A stretch of 64,000 nucleotides of DNA from Elusimicrobiota bacterium (GCA_016196755.1 JACPXC010000046.1:124001-188000); one strand, 5' to 3'. Counted from the first letter of the stretch, positions 1 through 8,851 are shown. Notes: generated by a model not told the origin, from the letters alone. Made by a program: numbers and translations.

Positions 1-346
1 CAAATCCCGGCGGGATGTAGAGCTGGCGGAAGTTCTCGCCCGAGAGCTCGGCGGCCACCCAGCGGCCGAAGGTCGGCGAGCCGCGGCGGATGTCGACGGC
101 CACGTCGAGCACCGTGCCTTCGATGATGCGCACGAGCTTCCCCTGCGGCTTGGCAAGCTGGGCGTGCAGGCCGCGCACCGTGCCGCGCGCGGAGAGGCTC
201 TCGTTGTCCTGGACGAAGACGTCGGGCAGGCCCAGCGCTCCGCCCTTCTTGGCGTGCCAGCTCTCGAAGAAGTAGCCGCGCGGGTCGCGATGGACCGAGG
301 GCTCGACGATGAGGACCCCCGGCAAGGTGGTGGGATGGACCTTCAC
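1..346 (-). CDS. rfbC: dTDP-4-dehydrorhamnose 3,5-epimerase, partial (C-terminal end outside the window)
   Basis: The first 115 or so residues of RfbC, which epimerises dTDP-4-keto-6-deoxyglucose at C3 and C5 during dTDP-L-rhamnose synthesis. Visible family features are the [12 protein letters not shown] segment, the [16 protein letters not shown] segment with the conserved region around the catalytic His, and the [16 protein letters not shown] beta strand. The GTG start overlaps the rfbA stop as GTGA, so the two genes are translationally coupled and rfbA is read first. The C-terminal half runs off the left edge. Identification rests on clear family motifs; the unseen part could only change details. 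Confidence 0.9.
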   Translation of the reverse strand, partial: MKVHPTTLPGVLIVEPSVHRDPRGYFFESWHAKKGGALGLPDVFVQDNESLSARGTVRGLHAQLAKPQGKLVRIIEGTVLDVAVDIRRGSPTFGRWVAAELSGENFRQLYIPPGF

Positions 347-1212
347 GGCGCGCCGACGAGGCCCAGCAGGTAGTCGGCGTAGCCGGTCTTGCCGAGCGTC
401 CCAGCCAGGCCGCGCACCTGGGCCTCGGAGATCCAGCCCTGGCGGTAGGCGATCTCCTCGACGCAGGCCACCTTGAGGCCTTGGCGCTCCTCGATGGCGT
501 GGATGAAGGTCGAGGCCGAGAGCAGGGACTCGTGGGTGCCGGTGTCGAGCCAGGCGAAGCCGCGTCCGAGCTGCTCCACATGGAGGTCTCCGGCCGCCAG
601 GTAGACGCGGTTTAAATCGGTGATCTCCAGCTCGCCGCGCTTCGAAGGCTTGAGGTTCTCGGCGAAGGACACCACGCGCTCGTCGTAGAAGTACAGGCCG
701 GTGACCGCGTAGTTGGAGCGCGGCTTCGTGGGTTTCTCCTCGATAGCCGACACCTTGCCGTCCTTGCCGAAGGAGACCACGCCGTAGCGCTCCGGGTCGC
801 GGACCTGGTAGCCGAAGACCGTGGCCCCCGACGGCCGCGCGCCGGCGGCCTGAAGATGCTCGGGCAAGCCGTGGCCGTAGAAGATGTTGTCGCCGAGGAT
901 GAGGACCGAACGCTCCTTGCCGATGTGGCCCTTGCCGATGAGGAAAGCCTGGGCGATGCCCTCGGGCTTGGGCTGGGCGGCATAGGAGAGCCGCATGCCC
1001 AGCCAGTCGCCGTCGCCCAAGAGGCGCTTGAAGCCGTCCTGCTCGTGCGGGGTCGTGATGACCAGGACGTCGCGCACGCCCGCCAGCATCAGCGTGGAGA
1101 GCGGGTAGTAGATCATCGGCTTGTCCCAGACCGGGACCAGCTGCTTGGAGACCGCGCGGGTCAGCGGATAGAGCCGTGTGCCCGAGCCGCCCGCCAGGAT
1201 GATGCCCTTCAC
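343..1212 (-). CDS. rfbA: Glucose-1-phosphate thymidylyltransferase
   Basis: Catalyses dTTP + glucose-1-phosphate to dTDP-glucose, the first step of dTDP-rhamnose synthesis for surface polysaccharide. At 289 aa it has the usual RfbA length. The nucleotide-binding LAGGSGTRL motif is at residues 6-14, followed by [16 protein letters not shown] and the GDNIFYG metal-binding loop near residue 108. It begins with GTG. A perfect TATAAT lies 8 nt upstream on the same strand (1221-1226), so the mRNA may be leaderless. It is followed by rfbC with a 4-bp overlap; rfbB and rfbD are not in view. Confidence 0.96.
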   Translation of the reverse strand: MKGIILAGGSGTRLYPLTRAVSKQLVPVWDKPMIYYPLSTLMLAGVRDVLVITTPHEQDGFKRLLGDGDWLGMRLSYAAQPKPEGIAQAFLIGKGHIGKERSVLILGDNIFYGHGLPEHLQAAGARPSGATVFGYQVRDPERYGVVSFGKDGKVSAIEEKPTKPRSNYAVTGLYFYDERVVSFAENLKPSKRGELEITDLNRVYLAAGDLHVEQLGRGFAWLDTGTHESLLSASTFIHAIEERQGLKVACVEEIAYRQGWISEAQVRGLAGTLGKTGYADYLLGLVGAP

Positions 1213-1220
1213 CGTCCGCG

Positions 1221-1226
1221 ATTATA
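1221..1226 (-). promoter_or_regulatory. -10 box (TATAAT) of rfbA
   Basis: Perfect TATAAT on the minus strand, separated from the rfbA GTG start by 8 nt. A start point 6-8 nt after the hexamer would fall at the start codon, leaving no room for a ribosome binding site. No clear -35 is visible. Confidence 0.55.
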
Positions 1227-1235
1227 GGAGAAAAA

Positions 1236-1311
1236 TGGTGCCGAGGGCTGGATTCGAACCAGCGACACCTGCTTTTTCAGAGCAGTGCTCTACCAACTGA
1301 GCTACCTCGGC
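1236..1311 (-). tRNA. tRNA-Phe (GAA)
   Basis: A 76-nt cloverleaf read on the minus strand: acceptor GCCGAGG/CCTCGGC, D arm GCTC..GAGC, anticodon arm CTGCT/AGCAG with loop CTGAAAA (anticodon GAA at 1276-1278), T arm GCTGG/CCAGC with TTCGAAT. The 3' CCA is encoded. It lies immediately upstream of the rfbA promoter region and downstream of the zinc-ribbon membrane protein gene. Confidence 0.97.
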
Positions 1312-1350
1312 TTACGACAGGAAAGAAGGCCATTAAACCACATTTGCCGC

Positions 1351-2256
1351 TCAGGCCGCTACGGACTGAGTCTTGCGGCAGCGCGGACAGCGCACGGTGA
1401 CGCGCCGGCCCTTCTCGGGGACCCGCAGGACCGCGCCGCAGTCGCACTTGACCAGGAGCGACACCGCCAGGCCCGTGATGAGCACTCCGGGCAGGACCCC
1501 GCCCAGCACGAACCCCAGGGCTTCCAGGAACAGGCCCCAACCGCGGAAGCCCCTGAGCGCCGCGCTCTCCTTCAGGAACGAACGGAACCCGTAGCCGGAC
1601 TCGCCGCGCCGGCGGCGGAAATCCCGCAGGGGCTCGCCGGGCGGATGGTAGCGCAGGACGACCTTCGGGCCCAGGCCTTCGAGGGCCTTGGCCGACTCGT
1701 TGTAGGCCGCCAGCGAGGCGTTGTAGCCGCTCTGGTGCTCCTTGAACTCGGCGCGCAGGCCCTCGGCCAGGGCTTTGACCTGGGACCGGAACGCCCCGCC
1801 GATCATCACCTTGGTCTCGCCGCCGGCCTCGGCGCCGACCTTGCCTTCCTGTTCGGCGAGCTGGCGCACGGCCTCGCGGCGCTCGGGAACGGTCTTGGCC
1901 CATTCCTCGTGGGACTCGATATCGGCGCGCAGCGTGTCGAGCCGCGCGAGGAGCTCGGCGGCCTGCGGCGAAGGCGCTACGGTGGCGGCGCGGTAGAGCG
2001 ATACCTGCGCCGCGCCGTACGCGGCGCAGGAGAGTACCGCCGCTACGATCAACTCCGGTCTCCTCGGCAATACCCCGCGCCGTCGCAGCACGAAGAGCCA
2101 CCCCCCGGCCGCCAGCGCGCCCAAGGGGACCGCCCCCATCGAGACGGCCCCCCGGCCCCAGGCCGCCGCCGCCGCGGCCGCCGCCAGCGCGGCGGCCGCG
2201 GCCGATATCACGCCGGCCGCCGCAGCCGGGCGCCGAGGATCGGTCTTCTCCGCCAT
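1351..2256 (-). CDS. Membrane protein with central helical domain and C-terminal zinc ribbon
   Basis: A 301-aa protein of unrecognised family. The N-terminal 90 residues are very Ala-rich and hold two or three hydrophobic segments. Residues about 95-190 are charged and helical, probably coiled coil outside the membrane. Another hydrophobic segment (FVLGGVLPGVLITGLAVSLLV, shortened here to its core VLITGLAVSLLV) sits near 245-265. The tail carries CDCG and CPRC pairs spaced like a zinc ribbon. The ribbon probably faces the cytoplasm and could bind protein or nucleic acid; that is inference. It stands alone between the tRNA and the divergent OmpA-like gene. Confidence 0.7.
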   Translation of the reverse strand: MAEKTDPRRPAAAAGVISAAAAALAAAAAAAAWGRGAVSMGAVPLGALAAGGWLFVLRRRGVLPRRPELIVAAVLSCAAYGAAQVSLYRAATVAPSPQAAELLARLDTLRADIESHEEWAKTVPERREAVRQLAEQEGKVGAEAGGETKVMIGGAFRSQVKALAEGLRAEFKEHQSGYNASLAAYNESAKALEGLGPKVVLRYHPPGEPLRDFRRRRGESGYGFRSFLKESAALRGFRGWGLFLEALGFVLGGVLPGVLITGLAVSLLVKCDCGAVLRVPEKGRRVTVRCPRCRKTQSVAA

Positions 2257-2330
2257 CCCCGGATTCTACCCCGTTACGGATTTGCGGTCCACCCCTTGCG
2301 CGACGCCCGAAGAGCCGTTATTAAGATGGT

Positions 2331-2840
2331 ATGCGAACGGTCCTCACCGGAGCGGCCGCCTGCGTGCTGGCCGTCCTCCCCCTCTTGGCCTTCGGGCAGG
2401 GGATCCAGATCACCGCCGGCGACGACACCCCCGACGTCCGCAAGGCCACCCAGGAGCTCAAGGACCTCGAGCGGCGCATCAACCGCCGGGACGTCCCCCC
2501 CATCGAGTTCAAGTTCAACAAGGCCTTCCTCAAGCCCGAGGCCAAGCAGGCCCTGGAGTTCGTGGCCGACGTCATGCTCCGCCACGCCGACCTCAAGCTC
2601 ATGGTATTCGGACACACCTGCGACATAGGCTCCGACAAATACAACATCTGGCTCTCGCAGAAGCGCGCGGAGGCCGTAAAGTCCTATCTCGTCGAGCTCG
2701 GCGTCTACGGCGAGTTCATCCGCGCGAAGGGCTACGGCGAGGCCAAGCCCATCGTGGAGAACGACTCCGAGGAGAACCGCGCCCAGAACCGGCGCGTGGA
2801 ATTCGTCATCACGGCGCGGTGGTGGGACAGCGTCTGGTAA
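2331..2840 (+). CDS. OmpA C-terminal-like peptidoglycan-binding protein
   Basis: A 169-aa exported protein with a signal peptide (residues 1-22, cleavage after LLAFG). The rest is one OmpA_C domain: the FKFNKAFLKPEAKQAL strand-helix, the VFGHTCDIGSDKYN loop in place of GHTD..G..YN, LSQKRAEAVKSYL, and NRRVEFVI at the end. This fold binds the diaminopimelate of peptidoglycan in the periplasm. There is no beta-barrel, so it is a small periplasmic OmpA-like protein rather than a porin. Its 3' end overlaps the start of the lipoprotein gene in another frame, so the two are probably co-transcribed. Confidence 0.85.
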   Translation: MRTVLTGAAACVLAVLPLLAFGQGIQITAGDDTPDVRKATQELKDLERRINRRDVPPIEFKFNKAFLKPEAKQALEFVADVMLRHADLKLMVFGHTCDIGSDKYNIWLSQKRAEAVKSYLVELGVYGEFIRAKGYGEAKPIVENDSEENRAQNRRVEFVITARWWDSVW

Positions 2841-3376
2841 GCCTGGCCCTGGCCGCTAGCCTGGCCGGCTGCGCGTCGACCGGGGAGGTCGCTCTTGCCC
2901 CGGTCCTAAGGGACGTCCCCGAGGACCCCCGCCCCGAGACCCTCTGCGCCAGCCTCGTCTATGGGCTGACCTGCGTCTCCCCGCGCGGCTACGACCTGAC
3001 CGAGGAGCATCCCGGCCCCGGCCCCGTCATGCGCTACTCCTCGCGCGAAGCCACGGCCCCTGAGCGCTCCCACCTCATCCTGCGCGCCTACCCCATGGGC
3101 AAACGCAAGCTCTCGTGGATCGTCGATGAGAACATCCTCAAGCCGCTCGAGCGCGTCGCCGGCGACGTCAAGATGCGCGAGGCCTCGCTCGGGCCGCGCC
3201 GCGGCCTGGCGCTGGCCGCCAAGCGCGAGGGCGAGACCTGGGCCTACGTGCAGATGTTCTTCGCGTTCGCCCAGCGCGACACCGTCTTCGTCATCGAGCA
3301 CGCCGTCCCCGCCACGCGCGCGAAGGCCGAGCGCGAAGTGCTCGAGACCTTCGTCGACTCGATAGCGTTCCGCTAG
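2822..3376 (+). CDS. Predicted outer-membrane lipoprotein of unknown function
   Basis: A 184-aa product starting from GTG at 2822 (GTG at 2819 is also possible). The N terminus has a short charged start, a hydrophobic core and a SLAGC lipobox with the Cys at residue 17, followed by Ser, so it should be lipidated. The mature part has no motif I recognise; it has the alpha/beta look of small periplasmic stress lipoproteins. The start lies inside the 3' end of the OmpA-like gene, which suggests coupling. The stop overlaps the convergent 3373-6066 gene by 4 bp. Confidence 0.7.
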   Translation: MGQRLVSLALAASLAGCASTGEVALAPVLRDVPEDPRPETLCASLVYGLTCVSPRGYDLTEEHPGPGPVMRYSSREATAPERSHLILRAYPMGKRKLSWIVDENILKPLERVAGDVKMREASLGPRRGLALAAKREGETWAYVQMFFAFAQRDTVFVIEHAVPATRAKAEREVLETFVDSIAFR

Positions 3377-6066
3377 CGGAAACGCTCGTACTGCGGCTTC
3401 CACAGCCGCGAGAACCCCAGGGTGATCCCCGTGATGGCCGAGTAGCCCGAGGCCCGCGTGATCTTATGCTGAAAGTAAAACACGTCGATGAACGGCGCCA
3501 ACGTCAGCCGCTCGTAGACGGGGATGTGGTACTTGAGCACGCCGTTGAGCTCGAGACGCAGGTCCGCGGACGTATCCCGCGGGGTGAGGAAGAAGTAGCG
3601 CGCCGTCAACTCGCCGTTGAGGGTGCCGGGACCCGCCGGGACGCCCATCAGCCCGCGCAGGCGCGCGCCGTACTGGTTGACCGGCCGCGCCGGCGTATAG
3701 TCGCGCTGGACGTTGGCCGCGAAGGTCAGCGAACGCAGCAGCGACCCGTTGAAGAGCTCCACGCCGGGAAGAAGGCTGACCTTGTGCTTGCGCCGCGTCA
3801 GCGGCAGGCGCTCGACCTCGCCTTCGTACTCGATGCCCATCGAGGGGCCGTAGGAGCGCGCGATCCAGGTCACCGGGAAGCGCCCGACCTTGACCGAGAC
3901 CGCGGTCCGGGCGTCGGCGCGGTTCTTGGGCGTGTTGAGGACGTCGGACCGTCCCGGCGGGCGCAGGCGCGAGCGGGCGTACTCGATGTCGAGGCCGCTG
4001 GTCCATTTGAGGTCGCCGCTGAGCCAGTCGGCGTCGGACTTGGCCACCCCGCCGATGAGGAGCTCGTCGAAGCCCTGGACGCGCGCGTTCGGGACGCTGG
4101 CCAGCGTCGGGTCGCTGACCACCTTGGTGTTGGAGAAGTTGAGGCCGATGTCTCGGAAATTGATCCGCCACAGGCCGGTCTCGCGCACCGGCGCGCCCGA
4201 GAAGAGCTCGCCGTAGCGGTCGGGCCGCCAGCCGGCCGCCCCCGACGTTCGCAGGGCGGCCACGACGGCGTCATCAAGGGCCCCAAGGGAACGGTTGTCC
4301 CTGGCCGAAGCCAAGGCCGGGAACTGCTCGGATTGGGCCAGCACGCGCTCGGTCAGCGCCACGCGGTAGATGGTGCGCTCGTCGATCGGCACGCCGTGGA
4401 CCGTCCCTCCCGCCCCGAAGCCCCCGGCGGCCAGGCGCAGCCCTCCCGGCGGAAGAGCGGCGTCGGGGTTCTCGAGGCGGCGCGCTTCCGCCAGCAGGAC
4501 CTTCAAGGCCGAGCCCGGCAATTGGACCGTCACGAGCTGGTCGGGCGCGGGGAACCACGAGCGCACCACGCCCTCGCGGAAGTCGCCCGTGGTGCGCTCC
4601 TCCACCGCCTGGACCGGCAGGAAGGCGGCCTCTGCCCCGGTCGACTCGGCCGCCAGGCTGGCCGCCATGCGCCAGAAGTCGAGGTCCTTGAGTCGCGGCG
4701 GAGTTCCGGCCTTGCCGGCGGGATAGAGCCGCCGCGCCCCCGGTAGGAGCGGCGGGGCCGTGCTGGCGTCGACGCCGTAGGCCTCGAAGCGGAACGCGGC
4801 GTAGCCGGGAAGGTCGGGAAGGCTCTCGTCGAGGAGCAGGCGCTCCTCGCGGACGAAGAGGCCGTAGCGGCCCTCGCCCATCGCGCTGCGCCGCAGGGTG
4901 AGATGGTTGACCACGGCCGGCGCGTCGGCGCTCACCAGCAGGGCCGCATCGGCGGGTCCCCGCTCGGGGTCATCGGCCGAGACCGTCTCGAGCTCGGCGT
5001 CGGGGTCGGAAGGCAGGGTGTCCCCCACGATGAGGTCGATGCCCGGGACGCGCGCGCGCAGGCGGGCGTTCTGCGGCGCCGTCAGGTTCGAGAGCGCCAC
5101 GACCAGGTCGGCTTCCTTGCGCAGAGCCGCCGTCGCGTCACGCGCCGCGACGAGCGGGTCGCCCAGGGTGTAGCGCCGCGCGTTGGCCGGAGAGAGCAGG
5201 CGCTGGTAGGCCTCCTGGGCCACGCCGAAGACGCCGACGCGCAGACCGCCGACCCGGAAGACCGCGCGTCCCGGCGAGCTCGGGGCGCCGTCGGCCGCCT
5301 TGAGGTTGGCGGCCACTACCGTCAGCCCGGTGCCGCCCCCCCACAACCCGTCGAGGGCCGCGAACTCCGCCGCCCCGGGGAGCAGGGCTTGGGCCCCGAG
5401 GCGCGCCAAGCCGGCGACCACGGCGGGACCGGAGGAGGCGCCGTTCTCGAAGACGTCGCCGCGGCTCAAGACCAGCAGGTCGTCGCCGTAGCGCTCGCGC
5501 AGGCGCTCGACGGCCGCCGCGACGCGGCCCAGGCCGCCGCGCGTCTTCTGGATGAAGACCGCCCGGCGGCCGCGCAGCTCGTAGACCAGCGCCAGGCAGT
5601 CGGCCCAGGCCGGGGCGCGCGGCAAGTCGGAGTCGGGCAGGGACATGACCAGCCCTCCGCCGCCCGGCGCCGACGAGAAGCGCACAAAGCGGCGGCGCAG
5701 GCGCGGCGGGCGGGGCTCGCCGTCGGCCTCCCGCCGGCGCGCGTAATCCTCGAAACGGCCCAGGAGCTCCGGGTCGGGGGGCAGGATGACGAGATACCCG
5801 CCCGCCGTCTCGAGCGCCTCCGCGGTGCCCGAGAACGCTTCCCCGACGTCGAACTGATAGCGCTCGGTGTCGGTCCGCGCCGGGACGTTCTCGACGGCCC
5901 CGGGCACGGTCTTCTCGGAGCGGAGGAACGCCTCCCAGGACTCGACGAGGTCGGCGGAGACCGTATGGCCCGACTGGCGGAACGAGAGGATGTGGACCGT
6001 CTGCTCGAGCGCGGACGCCGTCCCCGCCGCCCCGGAGAGCGCCGCGGCCAGCGCGGCGGCGATCAT
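3373..6066 (-). CDS. Degenerate 5'-nucleotidase-like protein fused to a C-terminal beta-barrel-like domain
   Basis: An 897-aa exported protein with signal peptide at residues 1-20. Residues of about 190-390 look like the metallophosphatase half of UshA-type nucleotidases (LLVLSRGDVFENG, LARLGAQALLPGAAEFAAL, LTVVAANLK, FRVGGLRVGVFGV, VPGIDLIVGD). Residues of about 440-650 follow the nucleotidase substrate-binding half. The usual GNHEFD metal motif reads GAAEFA, so the Asn and His ligands are absent and activity is doubtful. The last 250 residues are alternating, aromatic-rich strands (GELTARYFFLTP, LAPFIDVFYFQHK) typical of an outer-membrane barrel. The start overlaps the stop of the thioredoxin-like gene by 4 bp, so that protein may be its redox partner. 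Confidence 0.65.
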   Translation of the reverse strand: MIAAALAAALSGAAGTASALEQTVHILSFRQSGHTVSADLVESWEAFLRSEKTVPGAVENVPARTDTERYQFDVGEAFSGTAEALETAGGYLVILPPDPELLGRFEDYARRREADGEPRPPRLRRRFVRFSSAPGGGGLVMSLPDSDLPRAPAWADCLALVYELRGRRAVFIQKTRGGLGRVAAAVERLRERYGDDLLVLSRGDVFENGASSGPAVVAGLARLGAQALLPGAAEFAALDGLWGGGTGLTVVAANLKAADGAPSSPGRAVFRVGGLRVGVFGVAQEAYQRLLSPANARRYTLGDPLVAARDATAALRKEADLVVALSNLTAPQNARLRARVPGIDLIVGDTLPSDPDAELETVSADDPERGPADAALLVSADAPAVVNHLTLRRSAMGEGRYGLFVREERLLLDESLPDLPGYAAFRFEAYGVDASTAPPLLPGARRLYPAGKAGTPPRLKDLDFWRMAASLAAESTGAEAAFLPVQAVEERTTGDFREGVVRSWFPAPDQLVTVQLPGSALKVLLAEARRLENPDAALPPGGLRLAAGGFGAGGTVHGVPIDERTIYRVALTERVLAQSEQFPALASARDNRSLGALDDAVVAALRTSGAAGWRPDRYGELFSGAPVRETGLWRINFRDIGLNFSNTKVVSDPTLASVPNARVQGFDELLIGGVAKSDADWLSGDLKWTSGLDIEYARSRLRPPGRSDVLNTPKNRADARTAVSVKVGRFPVTWIARSYGPSMGIEYEGEVERLPLTRRKHKVSLLPGVELFNGSLLRSLTFAANVQRDYTPARPVNQYGARLRGLMGVPAGPGTLNGELTARYFFLTPRDTSADLRLELNGVLKYHIPVYERLTLAPFIDVFYFQHKITRASGYSAITGITLGFSRLWKPQYERFR

Positions 6067-6488
6067 CGCTTCGGGCGGGTGATCCGGGGGGTGCGGGCCC
6101 GCGGGCGGCCGCGCGAGCGCGCTACGGCGTCGCGGACGAAGGCGCGGATGTCGTCCTCGCTGACCAGGCCCGTGGAGCGGTCGAGCAAGTCGTTGCCGCG
6201 GAACACGACCAGGGAGCTCGGAGCCCCGACCCGCCAGAGTTGGCGGAGGGCGCTCTCGGCGTCGTAGTCGGCCTGAAGGAAGACCGGCACGGTCTTGTCG
6301 GCGTCCTTGCCCAGCCGCTGGAGGGTCTCCTCCTGCTGGCGGCAGAGCGCGCAGGTCTGGGAGGTGAACTGGATGACGACCACGCGGCCCTGGGCCTGAA
6401 GCTCGCGCATGCGCTCGACTTTATAAACGGGAAGCAGCGCCAGGACAGGGGAGGCCGCGGCCAACAGCAAGGAAAGAAACGCGGTCAC
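6063..6488 (-). CDS. Exported thioredoxin-fold protein
   Basis: A 141-aa protein with a signal peptide (residues 1-18) and one thioredoxin domain. VVVIQFTSQTCALCRQQEE carries the active CALC pair, and RVGAPSSLVVFRGND gives the cis-Pro loop. The tail is Arg-rich and probably disordered. It would work in the periplasm on protein thiols or as a thioredoxin-like disulfide reductase. The GTG start has TACAAT only 6 nt upstream (6495-6500) and no Shine-Dalgarno sequence, so leaderless expression is likely. It is the first gene of a two-gene unit with the nucleotidase/barrel protein. Confidence 0.85.
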   Translation of the reverse strand: MTAFLSLLLAAASPVLALLPVYKVERMRELQAQGRVVVIQFTSQTCALCRQQEETLQRLGKDADKTVPVFLQADYDAESALRQLWRVGAPSSLVVFRGNDLLDRSTGLVSEDDIRAFVRDAVARSRGRPRARTPRITRPKR

Positions 6489-6494
6489 CGTGCG

Positions 6495-6500
6495 ATTGTA
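6495..6500 (-). promoter_or_regulatory. -10 box (GCTACAAT) of the thioredoxin-like gene
   Basis: TACAAT within GCTACAAT on the minus strand, 6 nt before the GTG start. The same GCTACAAT octamer stands before the genes starting at 42701 and 48656. Confidence 0.5.
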
Positions 6501-6523
6501 GCTTTTTACGCCTCAAACGAAAG

Positions 6524-6553
6524 CCGCGCATAGGCGGTTATGCCCATGCGCGG
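6524..6553 (-). terminator. Rho-independent terminator of the subtilase gene
   Basis: An 8-bp perfect stem CCGCGCAT/ATGCGCGG with an inner GGC/GCC pairing, 20 nt after the subtilase stop codon, followed on the minus strand by CTTTCGTTTG. Confidence 0.7.
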
Positions 6554-6572
6554 CGGGTCTAAAGGACTAGGC

Positions 6573-7778
6573 TTACTTGCCCCGGATGAACTCCGCGTTC
6601 GGCATGCCCATCCCCTGCTCCTCGCCGCTCAGGCCGTCGAGCGGCTTGGCGGCCTTTTTGAGCGCCGCCATGACGCCGTCCTTGCCCGCGGCGCCTTGCT
6701 GGACGGCCAGAGCGGCCAGACCGGCCGCGTGCGGCGTGGCCATCGAAGTGCCCGAGTAGCGGTCGTAGCCGCCGCCGGGGACGGTGGACTTGACGTCCAC
6801 GCCCGGGGCGATGAAGTCGACCTGCTTGCCGCGGCTGGAGAACTCGGCGACGTTGTTGCCCGAGTCGCTGGCGGCGACCGCGATGCAGGCGTCGTAGGCG
6901 GCGGGGTAGCCCACCGAGCCGCCGGAGTTTCCGGCCGCGCAGAGCAGCGCCACGCCCCGCGCCTTGGCGTAAGAGACGGCCAAGCGCATGAAGACCGAGC
7001 CCCGCGAGGAGCCCAGCGACATGTTGGCGATCTGCATCCCGTTGTTGCCGGCCCAGACCAGGCCCTTGATGATGCTGGTCAAGGAGCCCCCGCCGTCGGC
7101 GTCGAGGACCTTGACCGGGTAGAGCTTCGCGGCCGGCGCCACGCCGACGACTCCCTGGCCGTCGTTGGCCGCCGCGATGGTGCCCGCGACGTGCGTTCCG
7201 TGGCTGTTGTCGTCGGTCGGGGGCTTCTTCGAGTCGATGGCGTTGTAGCCCTTCTGGCAGTTGGCCTTGAGGTCTGGGTGCGCGCAGTCGATGCCCGTGT
7301 CGATGACGGCGACGCGCACACCGCGCCCGTCCACACCGCGCTGCCAAGCCTTCTCGGCGCCGACCCGGACGACGCCCCAGGGCTGCTCGCCCTCGGTGGC
7401 GTCCTGCTTCTCGAACTTCGGCAAGCCGGACATGACGGCGTCGAGGGCCGGCATGGGGACTTGGGAGAAGCCCACGGGAGCCGCGCCGCGGAGCCAGTTC
7501 GTGTAGAAGTCCTCCTCGACGTAGTAGATCGACGGGTCGGCCATCATGCGCATCGCCGAGGGCGAGAACTGGCCGGGCGCCGCCTCCACGATGCGGGCGT
7601 TGAGGCCGTCGATCGACTCGAGGTCGGTGAGGCCGAAGCGTTGGAGCAGCTCTTCCTGCGTGGTCGCGTCGACGTCCGCCTTAAATCCGACGATCAGGCG
7701 CTTCGGCTGTTCCTTTTGTTGGTCCGCGCTCGCGGCCGGGGCCAGCAAGGCTAAGGATAGGATCAGGATGTTTCGCAT
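6573..7778 (-). CDS. Secreted subtilisin-like serine protease (S8)
   Basis: A 401-aa preproprotease. Signal peptide at 1-18; an I9-type propeptide at about 25-95 (KRLIVGFKADVD, SIYYVEED); then the S8 catalytic domain with Asp160 in VIDTGID, His193 in HGTHVAGT, oxyanion Asn284 in AAGNSG and Ser345 in GTSMATPH. All catalytic residues are present, so it should be an active extracellular or periplasmic endoprotease. GGAGGG precedes the ATG by 3 nt. The 5' region holds several TAGG/CCTA repeats, including TAGGTCCTTAGGTA at 7792-7805. A terminator follows the gene. Confidence 0.96.
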   Translation of the reverse strand: MRNILILSLALLAPAASADQQKEQPKRLIVGFKADVDATTQEELLQRFGLTDLESIDGLNARIVEAAPGQFSPSAMRMMADPSIYYVEEDFYTNWLRGAAPVGFSQVPMPALDAVMSGLPKFEKQDATEGEQPWGVVRVGAEKAWQRGVDGRGVRVAVIDTGIDCAHPDLKANCQKGYNAIDSKKPPTDDNSHGTHVAGTIAAANDGQGVVGVAPAAKLYPVKVLDADGGGSLTSIIKGLVWAGNNGMQIANMSLGSSRGSVFMRLAVSYAKARGVALLCAAGNSGGSVGYPAAYDACIAVAASDSGNNVAEFSSRGKQVDFIAPGVDVKSTVPGGGYDRYSGTSMATPHAAGLAALAVQQGAAGKDGVMAALKKAAKPLDGLSGEEQGMGMPNAEFIRGK

Positions 7779-7791
7779 CGTCCCTCCGTGG

Positions 7792-7805
7792 TACCTAAGG
7801 ACCTA
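7792..7805 (-). promoter_or_regulatory. TAGGTCCT motif copy upstream of the subtilase gene
   Basis: TAGGTCCTTAGGTA on the minus strand, starting 14 nt before the ATG. A related TAGGGCCTAG lies at 7813-7822 and a GGCCTAT/ATAGGCC inverted repeat at 7845-7865. If TAGAAT at 7830-7835 is the -10 box, this copy lies in the leader, unlike the other copies. Confidence 0.4.
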
Positions 7806-7903
7806 TTCCCATCTAGGCCCTATGGAAGGATTCTAAGCGCGAAAGGCCTATTTAAGATATAGGCCGCGAGGGACAAAATAATCAGGCCCAAAGGCCCGGG
7901 TTG

Positions 7904-8851
7904 TTAGAGGGCGCCTTCGGGGGCCGCGAACGACCATGACGCGCCGAACTGCCACCAGGCATGGTAGCCCGGACCGTCCAAGCTGTCCCGGATCTGCCGC
8001 GTGATGAGGACTTCGCCTTCTTTCCAGCGCAGGGCGGCGCCGACCGAGGCGTTGAGCTCCGCGGCCGACCAGTTCCGGCCCGAGGTGGGCAGCTCGGCCG
8101 AGCCGACGAGGCGCCACGGGCCTTTCGGGTCGCCCAGCGTGCCGCGCAGCGAGTAGCGCAGGTGCTGGATCCCGGTCAGGTCGGACTTGGCGGGGAGGGT
8201 CTTGTTGAAGAAGTACCAATCCACGCCCCAATCCCCCGAGAGGCCTATCTTGGACTTGGGCTTGAAGAGTCCGATGCCCGCGGGAAGATTGCTGTCCCGC
8301 GTGCCGCCGGGCTGTTCTCCCCAATACGAGCGCAGGCCGGCGCGCCAGGCCTGGAACCGGAGGCCGTCGCGGTCGAGCGGGCGGTGGTCCTCGCGCGCGG
8401 CCTCGAGCCGCCAGGACTTCTCCTCGAGCGCGCCGCCCGCCAGCCAGCTGACCTGGGTCGGACTGACGGCGGGGCCGCTGCGGCGGTCGCTCAAGCAGAA
8501 GGCGTCGCCCATCAGAGCGAGGTTCTTGGAACGGTAGGCGTCGACCAGCGAGAGCTGGTAGAGCGCCAAGGCTTTCCCGGAGCCGTCGGGCCTGGCGGCG
8601 GGGCCGCCCTGGGTGCCGTGCTGGAACCAGCCTAGGCGCGCCAAGCCGGCTTGGCTGCGGCCCTCACCGGCCGGGAACGGCAGGCGGCCCAGTGGACCAA
8701 GGACGGGCGCCTCGGCGCGCGCGGCGCCGGAGAGCAAGCTCAGCGCGAGGAGCGCAGAAAGGTAGTGCGTCGGCCGGCCCAGCGCTCGCGCAGGGGCGCT
8801 AGCTCCGGGCCGCGGTCCAGGACCGACCAACTTCGATCGAGCACGAGCCAT
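7904..8851 (-). CDS. Exported protein of unknown function, probably beta-strand rich
   Basis: Up to 315 aa. The hydrophobic signal segment YLSALLALSLLSGAARA lies at about residues 30-46, so the first 25 residues may not be translated; the true start is uncertain and could lie near 8780. The mature part is rich in Trp, Tyr and alternating hydrophobic residues (GDWGVDWYFFNK, HAWWQFGASWSFA), as in small outer-membrane barrels or carbohydrate-binding proteins. I recognise no family. The small gene at 8740-8898 overlaps its 5' end in another frame and may be coupled to it. Confidence 0.55.
   Translation of the reverse strand: MARARSKLVGPGPRPGASAPARALGRPTHYLSALLALSLLSGAARAEAPVLGPLGRLPFPAGEGRSQAGLARLGWFQHGTQGGPAARPDGSGKALALYQLSLVDAYRSKNLALMGDAFCLSDRRSGPAVSPTQVSWLAGGALEEKSWRLEAAREDHRPLDRDGLRFQAWRAGLRSYWGEQPGGTRDSNLPAGIGLFKPKSKIGLSGDWGVDWYFFNKTLPAKSDLTGIQHLRYSLRGTLGDPKGPWRLVGSAELPTSGRNWSAAELNASVGAALRWKEGEVLITRQIRDSLDGPGYHAWWQFGASWSFAAPEGAL

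Noticed and set aside
7845-7865. GGCCTAT/ATAGGCC as terminator of the 7904-8851 gene
   Set aside because: Only 7 bp and no T-run; it may belong to the TAGG-type repeats instead.
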